Origin: Prevotellaceae bacterium UBA7017
GTDB taxonomy: Bacteria > Bacteroidota > Bacteroidia > Bacteroidales > Bacteroidaceae
Direction of reading: 5' to 3'
Assembly (NCBI GenBank): GCA_002449535.1
Contig: DJWZ01000078.1
Coordinates: forward strand, 1 to 20,061
DNA length: 20,061 bases
Positions 16,305 through 20,061 of this stretch are shown piece by piece. Each line of letters begins with the position of its first letter. The first letter of the stretch is position 1. The notes under the pieces were generated by a model, which was given only the letters and a program-made list of their open reading frames with translations, was not told the DNA's origin and did not search any database. A program made the position numbers and the translations under genes.

Positions 16305-16338
16305 TAATTCTTAACTCTTAATTCTTAACTCTTAATTC
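16305..16338. repeat. 14-bp tandem repeat at the GH97/GH95 junction
   Basis: The 14-base unit TTAACTCTTAATTC occurs twice without change (16311-16324 and 16325-16338), followed leftward by a partial third copy (TAATTC, 16305-16310). On the minus strand the first copy read encodes the last residues of the GH97 protein (ELRVKN includes it), and the stop codon at 16320-16318 falls in the next copy. The rest forms the short GH97-GH95 gap. It may be a slippage-prone simple repeat. Confidence 0.8.
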
Positions 16339-18168
16339 GAAAATGACTCCTCCTCTTGGAAGTAACTTTACTGTTTTGGGGAGTTTTTTTAGTGTAGAGA
16401 TATCCCATTCCTGACCTTCTTTGTCAGCAAAAACGGTTATGGAAGTTGCCTTTGACATTACCGATGGAATCGCTAAATTTAGCGTTACAGGTTCATCGCT
16501 GCCATTTATTCCTGTCACATACCAAGTGTTACCACTTCTGCGTGCTATTACTACACTCTTGCCAGGATATCCTCCCAAGAACCTTGTCTCATCCCAAGCA
16601 GCAGGCAGGCTACCAAAGAAATTTCTCACCTCTTCTGGTTGTGCCAGAAAACTTTCAGGTCTGTCCGCCAAATGTTGCAAACCACTCTCGAAGAGTACTG
16701 TCAACGCCAGTTCGTGAGCATTGGTGGTGATATGAGGATGCTGCGAATTGCTGAAGGCACAAGGGGTATAATCCATAGGTCCTACTACATTCCGAGTGAA
16801 AGGAAGGGTGGCATTATGGCTGGCAGCCTGATTCGTAAAGGTAGCCACATTATTATACCACTCAGCCCCATAAACCCCTTCTGTAGAGAGCAGGTTTGGG
16901 TATGTCCTCTGCCATCCTCGTGGAATAGTGGCACCATGAAAGTTTACCAGCAGATGATGCCTTGCAGCACTCTCAAGCAAGTCGAGACAATAGTCCATAT
17001 TCGTCTGGTTGTCACCGGAAAAGAAGTCTATCTTCACTCCTTTTACCCCAATCTTCTCACACCAGGCAAACTCTTTTTCCCTGTCTTCTGCCTTGTTGAG
17101 GCGATACTTTGGTGTTGGGGCTCCATCAACCCATCCTATTGACGAATTATACCATATCATCGGCTTTATCCCTTTCCTCAAGGCATAGGCAACAGCATCT
17201 TCTATAGTTTTACCGTCTTTCATAGTGTCCCATTCAGCATCTATCAGCACATAGGGCAAATGTAGAGAAACTGCCATATCTACATACTTTTTTATTATGT
17301 TATAGTCGTTGGAACCGTGATTATTTGCCCAATATATCCATGAAACCACTCCTGGCTGAATCCATGAAGTGTCTTCCAATCGACAAGGTTCGCTGACATC
17401 TGTAACAAGGGATGACTCTACTATGTCTGCCAGTTTTCCTACTATTACCACCCTCCAAGGCGAGTGTGCCGCCTTTGTCTCGTCAAACGTTTTGTCTGGG
17501 ACCACCCTGAACTTCTCCCCCTCATTATAGAGGCATGAAGCACTTTGTCCCCTCTCGATATTTGCTTCTGTGATAAGTGCGAATATTCCGTCGCTTGGCT
17601 CTATCAAAGCAGGGTATCCCCATCTGAGGTTATTGCCCTCCTCGTCATTTGTGACAGCACTATATGAAGGCAGGGCTTTTACCTTGCAGGTAGTTGTCAG
17701 TGGAAACATTCCCTCATAGGAATCAGCCCATTGCTGCATCCATCTTTTCGTACCTTCAGGAATGTTGTATGTTGTCATTTCCTTCGTCTGCGAAACAGGC
17801 AGAACTCCTTGCCATTCATACCTGAAGGCTACCCCATCATCATACAATCTCACCACCAAAGTAATGCCTTTGTCGAGGTTTGCACGATATTCTGTTGCCT
17901 CATTCATGCAATGCTTCTTCTTGCCAGAAAGCATGATATAATCGCTGTTTATCTTGGCAGAAGGAGTTAACAAAAGCTGTCCTTGTTTCATTCCCTCATA
18001 TCCCAAGGCAGAAATCTCCAGAACAGGTTGCTTCTGATAGCAGATAACATACCCACCCTCTTTCGACTGTAAGCCAATAAGCCCATTTGGCGATGCCATC
18101 TTCTGTGCTGCAACAGCCCATAATGCCATACACAGCAAACAACTTATGACGATAAATCTTTTATTCAT
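16318..18168 (-). CDS. GH97 glycoside hydrolase, retaining type (alpha-galactosidase-like)
   Basis: An exported enzyme of 616 residues. I chose the ATG at 18168: it opens a signal peptide (MNKRFIVISCLLCMALWAVAAQ), and the in-frame ATG further upstream at 18240 lies beyond the -7 and -33 boxes of the promoter. The order is an N-terminal beta-sandwich (SPNGLIGLQSKEGG; YDDGVAFRYEW), a TIM barrel (PGVVSWIYWANNHGS; YVLIDAEWD), and a small C-terminal beta domain. D381 in VKIDFFSGD stands at the nucleophile position and E430 in STEGVYG at the acid/base position. The retaining GH97 group has this Asp and the inverting SusB group has Gly, so alpha-galactosidase is more likely than alpha-glucosidase. 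The gene is followed after 22 bases by the GH95 gene. Together they would trim alpha-galactose- and alpha-fucose-capped glycans, which is inference. Confidence 0.92.
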   Translation of the reverse strand: MNKRFIVISCLLCMALWAVAAQKMASPNGLIGLQSKEGGYVICYQKQPVLEISALGYEGMKQGQLLLTPSAKINSDYIMLSGKKKHCMNEATEYRANLDKGITLVVRLYDDGVAFRYEWQGVLPVSQTKEMTTYNIPEGTKRWMQQWADSYEGMFPLTTTCKVKALPSYSAVTNDEEGNNLRWGYPALIEPSDGIFALITEANIERGQSASCLYNEGEKFRVVPDKTFDETKAAHSPWRVVIVGKLADIVESSLVTDVSEPCRLEDTSWIQPGVVSWIYWANNHGSNDYNIIKKYVDMAVSLHLPYVLIDAEWDTMKDGKTIEDAVAYALRKGIKPMIWYNSSIGWVDGAPTPKYRLNKAEDREKEFAWCEKIGVKGVKIDFFSGDNQTNMDYCLDLLESAARHHLLVNFHGATIPRGWQRTYPNLLSTEGVYGAEWYNNVATFTNQAASHNATLPFTRNVVGPMDYTPCAFSNSQHPHITTNAHELALTVLFESGLQHLADRPESFLAQPEEVRNFFGSLPAAWDETRFLGGYPGKSVVIARRSGNTWYVTGINGSDEPVTLNLAIPSVMSKATSITVFADKEGQEWDISTLKKLPKTVKLLPRGGVIFELRVKN

Positions 18169-18198
18169 TATTTTCGTTTTGTCTTTTGTTTTGTTCCG

Positions 18199-18230
18199 CA
18201 AAGATACAAACATTCCTGTACATTCACAAA
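18199..18230 (-). promoter_or_regulatory. Bacteroidetes-type promoter for the GH97-GH95 pair
   Basis: Read on the minus strand, TTTG (18227-18230), a 20-base spacer and TATCTTTG (18199-18206) match the consensus. It predicts a leader of about 24 bases before the ATG at 18168 and decides the start of the GH97 gene. Confidence 0.65.
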
Positions 18231-18353
18231 CAGATACCAACTTTTCTAATCATCATGTTACCTCATGATAATTATATGATAAAATCGAACAAAATTGACT
18301 GTAGCAATAAAGGTATGTTATAGTTAAAGGTTGTTTGGGTGATGAAAAGACTA

Positions 18354-19298
18354 CTATAATACGGCAATGCGTTTATCAAGTAGAATAGAATAATTTTCTT
18401 TCATCTTTTTTGATAAAAACGACTGTCTGACAAGTTCTTTCCATTGTGGAACATATCCCTTCATACGCTCAATCATCTTTTCTGCTACAGCAGCAGAAAC
18501 TCCACTCTGAGTGAAAGCTGTCATGAAGGTGTTGCGACTGAAACCGCTTTTTTTCCCTCCTACAGTAAAACTCATTGCCATTTCATCAGTGTCTTCTGTA
18601 TCAACAAGTAGCACAGCCAGCAAGTCATAAGCAGGCGACAAAACATACTCACCCTTTCCTGTGTCTATCAGAGAAAAGTTTTTGCAGTGCATATCGGAAT
18701 TTCCTGTTATCCAAGAAAACAAGACAATCTCCCAAAAACGCTGGACATCAAGCATGGGAGCTGCAGAATAAGCCTTTATAGTTTCTGCCAACTGCTGATA
18801 GGTGCCATAGTATTTATGCTCTGTAAGGCGATTGGAAAGCTGACACATATCCAGCATAGATATTTTTTCACCTTTCCTTCCACGATCCATTCTTAATGTC
18901 AGATAACCTAATTCTCCATCAGCAAGTCGGATGAGTGTATGGCGAGCTGTTCGTATATGAGCAGACTCCGCCATTTTCATTGTAAGGTCTTCCAGTTCCG
19001 GCAGATAGGGGTATCTTGCACTTTGAGGTTTGAAAATGTACTTACCCCAAAGCCCTACTATCGTAAATTTTGAAGGCTCGTTCTTCCCACCACGATTAAC
19101 GTCGAGAGACATCTTTGCCTGTACACCAGTAACTGATGCACTGGTGCGAATTACCTGACGAGCCAATTCTGACATATTATCTCGCGTATAAGGAAGAATC
19201 GGCACGGTTTCTGTACCAAAAAAACTCCGAGCACAACCAGGATGAAAATCTACCTGACCCTCTTCTAATTCCTGATAGCAAAACAGACATTTATTCAT
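18354..19298 (-). CDS. hipT: HipT-like toxin kinase (HipA C-terminal kinase of a split HipBST system)
   Basis: A 314-residue HipA-fold Ser/Thr kinase without the N-terminal subdomain. It opens with a small zinc-ribbon-like motif, C4-x2-C7 and H19-x2-C22 (CLFC...FHPGC). The Gly-rich loop carries S53-A-S55 just before VTGVQAK, where HipT has its SxS autophosphorylation pair. K90 in YIFKP is the ATP lysine. The catalytic loop is GNSD202-MH-CK206-N207, and the metal-binding D225 is in SPAYDLL. The 23-residue gap between the two aspartates equals that in E. coli O127 HipT (D210 and D233, from memory). E. coli HipA phosphorylates glutamyl-tRNA synthetase and HipT tryptophanyl-tRNA synthetase; the target here is unknown. 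The start overlaps the hipS stop by 8 bases (ATGAATAA). The module appears intact. Confidence 0.9.
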   Translation of the reverse strand: MNKCLFCYQELEEGQVDFHPGCARSFFGTETVPILPYTRDNMSELARQVIRTSASVTGVQAKMSLDVNRGGKNEPSKFTIVGLWGKYIFKPQSARYPYLPELEDLTMKMAESAHIRTARHTLIRLADGELGYLTLRMDRGRKGEKISMLDMCQLSNRLTEHKYYGTYQQLAETIKAYSAAPMLDVQRFWEIVLFSWITGNSDMHCKNFSLIDTGKGEYVLSPAYDLLAVLLVDTEDTDEMAMSFTVGGKKSGFSRNTFMTAFTQSGVSAAVAEKMIERMKGYVPQWKELVRQSFLSKKMKENYSILLDKRIAVL

Positions 19299-19614
19299 AA
19301 TTCAGTGGTTTTACGCTAATGTTTCCGATGCAGTCTTTACAGCAAGCCATCAAGAGTGACATTCTGTCACGTGGGTCAATCTTCCATGAAGACGAGGCAA
19401 TATCCAATAACCATCCTTCAGGAATGAGTCCATCGAAGACAGGGAACATCATTTCCTTATTATATTGTTGCTCCATCAGAGGCATAGTGGGACTTACGGG
19501 CATAGCATCCTCAAGAGCAAGATATGTCCCATCATATGAGAAGTGAAAACCTTCCTCGTCTTCTGTTAAGATTCCACAGAAAATATCATTTACATAAATT
19601 CCCGCTTGCTTCAT
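19291..19614 (-). CDS. hipS: HipS-like protein (HipA N-terminal subdomain as a separate gene)
   Basis: A 107-residue protein matching the HipA N-terminal domain (Couple_hipA, PF13657): AGIYVNDIFCGILTEDEEG, FSYDGTYL, PVSPTMPL and the closing FPVFDGLIPEGWLLD. In single-chain HipA (about 440 residues) this part is joined to the kinase. Here it is a separate gene, and HipS plus HipT add up to 421 residues. In the E. coli O127 HipBST system HipS is the antitoxin that masks the HipT kinase, and HipB adds DNA binding. The gene overlaps hipB upstream by 4 bases (ATGA) and hipT downstream by 8, so the three are likely translationally coupled. Antitoxin function here is inferred from this arrangement. 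Confidence 0.88.
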   Translation of the reverse strand: MKQAGIYVNDIFCGILTEDEEGFHFSYDGTYLALEDAMPVSPTMPLMEQQYNKEMMFPVFDGLIPEGWLLDIASSSWKIDPRDRMSLLMACCKDCIGNISVKPLNYE

Positions 19615-19811
19615 ACGATATCTACTTTAACAGGTCCGAGGCACTCTCCAAACAAAGCAAGCAAATCATTCACCTTATCCATTCTTAAAGTTTGTTTGCC
19701 CTGTTCTAAATCCCTCACAAACCTTAACCCAACTCCTGCTCGCTCAGCTAATTCAACCTGAGAAAGACCATTTTTCTTACGCTTTTGCTTAATATGTTCC
19801 GATAATGTCAT
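19611..19811 (-). CDS. hipB: HipB-like XRE-family DNA-binding antitoxin/autoregulator
   Basis: A 66-residue protein that is almost only an XRE/Cro helix-turn-helix domain: HIKQKRKKNGLSQVELAERAGV, then GLRFVRDLEQGKQTLRMDKVNDLLALFG. A short tail (PVKVDIV) follows, of the kind found in small HipB proteins encoded next to HipA. It lies first in the operon, is overlapped by hipS with ATGA, and is expected to repress its own promoter together with HipS and HipT. Candidate operator repeats lie just upstream at 19820-19908. Confidence 0.9.
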   Translation of the reverse strand: MTLSEHIKQKRKKNGLSQVELAERAGVGLRFVRDLEQGKQTLRMDKVNDLLALFGECLGPVKVDIV

Positions 19812-19819
19812 AATAATTA

Positions 19820-19908
19820 TACCTTAACGGGTACAAAAGTACATATTTTTTTCGAAAAATATATCAAATCGGGTATAAAATTTGTATCTTATTTCAAAAT
19901 TATACCCG
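19820..19908 (-). promoter_or_regulatory. hipBST promoter with candidate HipB operator repeats
   Basis: On the minus strand TACTTTTG (19834-19841) fits the -7 consensus; a TTTG at 19865-19868 is 23 bases away, longer than usual. Three CGGGTA-type half-sites lie in the region. CGGGTATAA (19870-19878) and TTATACCCG (19900-19908) form a perfect 9-base inverted repeat around 21 bases. A third half-site, CGGGTA (19828-19833), faces TACC (19820-19823) as a TACC-N6-GGTA palindrome at the transcription start. Such paired sites across the promoter are what an autoregulating HipB complex would use. Binding itself is inferred. Confidence 0.5.
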
Positions 19909-19917
19909 TAATGATAT

Positions 19918-19965
19918 AAAAACAGGGTCGTTTCTCTTATATTTGGGTCACCTGCAAAACCCTGT
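19918..19965 (-). terminator. Possible leftward intrinsic terminator beyond the hipBST promoter
   Basis: Read on the minus strand, a perfect 7-base stem ACAGGGT/ACCCTGT (19959-19965 with 19922-19928) is followed directly by a run of five T. The 30-base loop is long for an intrinsic terminator. If real, it would end leftward transcription entering from beyond the right edge and insulate hipBST. Confidence 0.3.
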
Positions 19966-20024
19966 GTTTCGAAATGTCACAAAAACCAAGAATGACCATT
20001 GAAAATTGCAAGCAAAGGTTTTTT

Positions 20025-20039
20025 CTCGGCAAAGCCGAG
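20025..20039. repeat. Compact GC-rich hairpin near the right edge
   Basis: CTCGGC (20025-20030), AAA, GCCGAG (20034-20039) forms a perfect 6-bp stem with a 3-base loop, preceded by six T on the plus strand. On the minus strand the stem is followed by A, not T, so it is not an intrinsic terminator in either direction. No gene is supported in 19966-20061. Confidence 0.5.
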
Positions 20040-20061
20040 GGCATTCTATGTTAAATTCCAA

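Noticed and set aside
18169..18240. Longer GH97 protein starting at the ATG at 18240
   Set aside because: The extension is not signal-like and runs through a consensus promoter; the ATG at 18168 opens a clear signal peptide.
18252..18269. ATCATG-N6-CATGAT inverted repeat between hipT and the GH97 promoter
   Set aside because: Short 6-base AT-rich arms with no T-run and no conserved-site resemblance; it may be chance. Nothing else is visible in the 18241-18353 gap.

Overview
The window looks like a chromosomal segment of a Bacteroidetes, most likely a gut or rumen member of the Prevotellaceae. The promoters that can be recognised follow the Bacteroidetes pattern (a TTG or TTTG -33 box, about 19-20 bases, then TAnnTTTG). 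Shine-Dalgarno sites are inconspicuous. The gene content also fits: a DUF4369/thioredoxin-fold lipoprotein, a WbqC-family protein, an SDR-type UxuB, GH95 and GH97 enzymes and a split HipA. The genus is inferred from style and protein likeness, not from a marker gene.

Left to right: a leftward gene of unknown function is cut by the window edge (1-225). A 410-base gene-free region follows. It holds back-to-back promoters, four tandem 42-base repeats that each carry a 28-base palindrome, and a hairpin. A rightward cluster of four touching or overlapping genes (636-4637) encodes a thioredoxin-fold lipoprotein without its cysteines, a HAD phosphatase fused to the FMN/FAD synthesis enzyme RibF, a CPBP membrane protease homologue and a WbqC-family protein. 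A second rightward operon with its own promoter (4759-7802) encodes an SDR fructuronate reductase (UxuB), mannonate dehydratase (UxuA) and a ROK sugar kinase. UxuB and UxuA turn fructuronate into 2-keto-3-deoxygluconate.

From 7819 onward every recognised gene lies on the minus strand. One group, read from right to left, is pnp (PNPase), a polysaccharide flippase, a secreted heparinase II/III-family protein and a small DUF2007 protein, probably one transcript from a promoter at 13689-13719. Upstream of it lies a GH97-GH95 pair of exported glycosidases with its own promoter. The rightmost genes form a complete HipB-HipS-HipT tripartite toxin-antitoxin operon with a promoter and likely autoregulatory repeats. 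The last 150 bases show no gene I can support; they contain a possible leftward terminator and a hairpin.

Functionally the window mixes housekeeping (flavin cofactors, RNA decay) with glycan use: exported alpha-galactosidase/alpha-glucosidase-like and alpha-L-fucosidase-like enzymes, a uronate polysaccharide lyase homologue, and cytoplasmic uronate catabolism. No SusC/SusD pair is present. The items most worth following up are the HAD-RibF fusion, the 42-base palindromic array, and the HipBST module with a SAS variant of the autophosphorylation motif.
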